From Pseudomonas sp. (GTDB lineage Bacteria > Pseudomonadota > Gammaproteobacteria > Pseudomonadales > Pseudomonadaceae): DNA of 34,452 nucleotides. Below, one piece after another: positions 34,448 to 34,452 of this stretch (its first letter is position 1; each line of letters opens with the position of its first letter). Under the pieces are notes generated by a model that was given only the letters and a program-made list of their open reading frames with translations, ran no database searches and was not told the origin of the DNA. A program made the position numbers and the translations under genes. The stretch spans positions 1 to 34,452 of the forward strand of contig VMRT01000025.1 in NCBI GenBank assembly GCA_007713455.1, read 5' to 3'.

Positions 34448-34452
34448 GCGCC

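Noticed and set aside
1..34452. CRISPR arrays and tRNA genes
   Set aside because: No regularly spaced repeats were seen, and no sequence with tRNA arms and a GGTTCGA-type T loop was found, including at the likely island edges.

Overview
The sequence suggests a pseudomonad, most likely of the Stutzerimonas (Pseudomonas) stutzeri group. The reasons are GC-rich core genes with Pseudomonas-type Ben, Cat and OprD-family proteins, ben and cat genes joined in one cluster, a REP-like hairpin, and rRNA-type promoters at the right edge. The species name is inference. Everything recognisable is on the + strand.

Region 1 (1-3119) is a mobile, decayed left flank. It opens with the last 136 bases of a group II intron (a canonical 34-nt domain V and a domain VI with a bulged A). 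The intron sits inside a broken IS5-family transposase gene. Next come a gene-poor stretch with two related palindromes, a small candidate ORF, a tyrosine recombinase with all catalytic residues, and an overlapping 102-aa partner that looks like a core-binding domain alone.

Region 2 (3120-22120) is a defence island that reads as one long operon: hsdM-hsdS-mcrB-mcrC-zorA-zorB-zorC-zorD-hsdR. A type I restriction-modification system is split, with M and S at the front and R about 12 kb later. A McrBC type IV modification-dependent restriction system and a complete type I Zorya system lie between them. Genes overlap or nearly touch, so they are probably co-transcribed and translationally coupled. 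hsdM has an in-frame TAG that removes its last 26 residues. McrB carries an EVE-like domain between Walker A and Walker B. A small BPSL0761-family gene follows the operon.

Region 3 (22121-34250) is benzoate catabolism: benR, benABCD, benK, catB, catC, catA, benE and an OprD/BenF-type porin. It covers uptake, oxidation of benzoate to catechol, and ortho-cleavage to beta-ketoadipate enol-lactone. The benA promoter has two matches to the XylS/BenR half-site. The activator gene benR itself is frameshifted, and comparison with XylS points to a 13-nt deletion. An Anr/FNR-like box lies upstream of benR. No catR is seen.

Region 4 (34251-34452) holds two tandem promoters of rRNA/stable-RNA type that fire out of the window, so an rRNA or tRNA operon probably follows.
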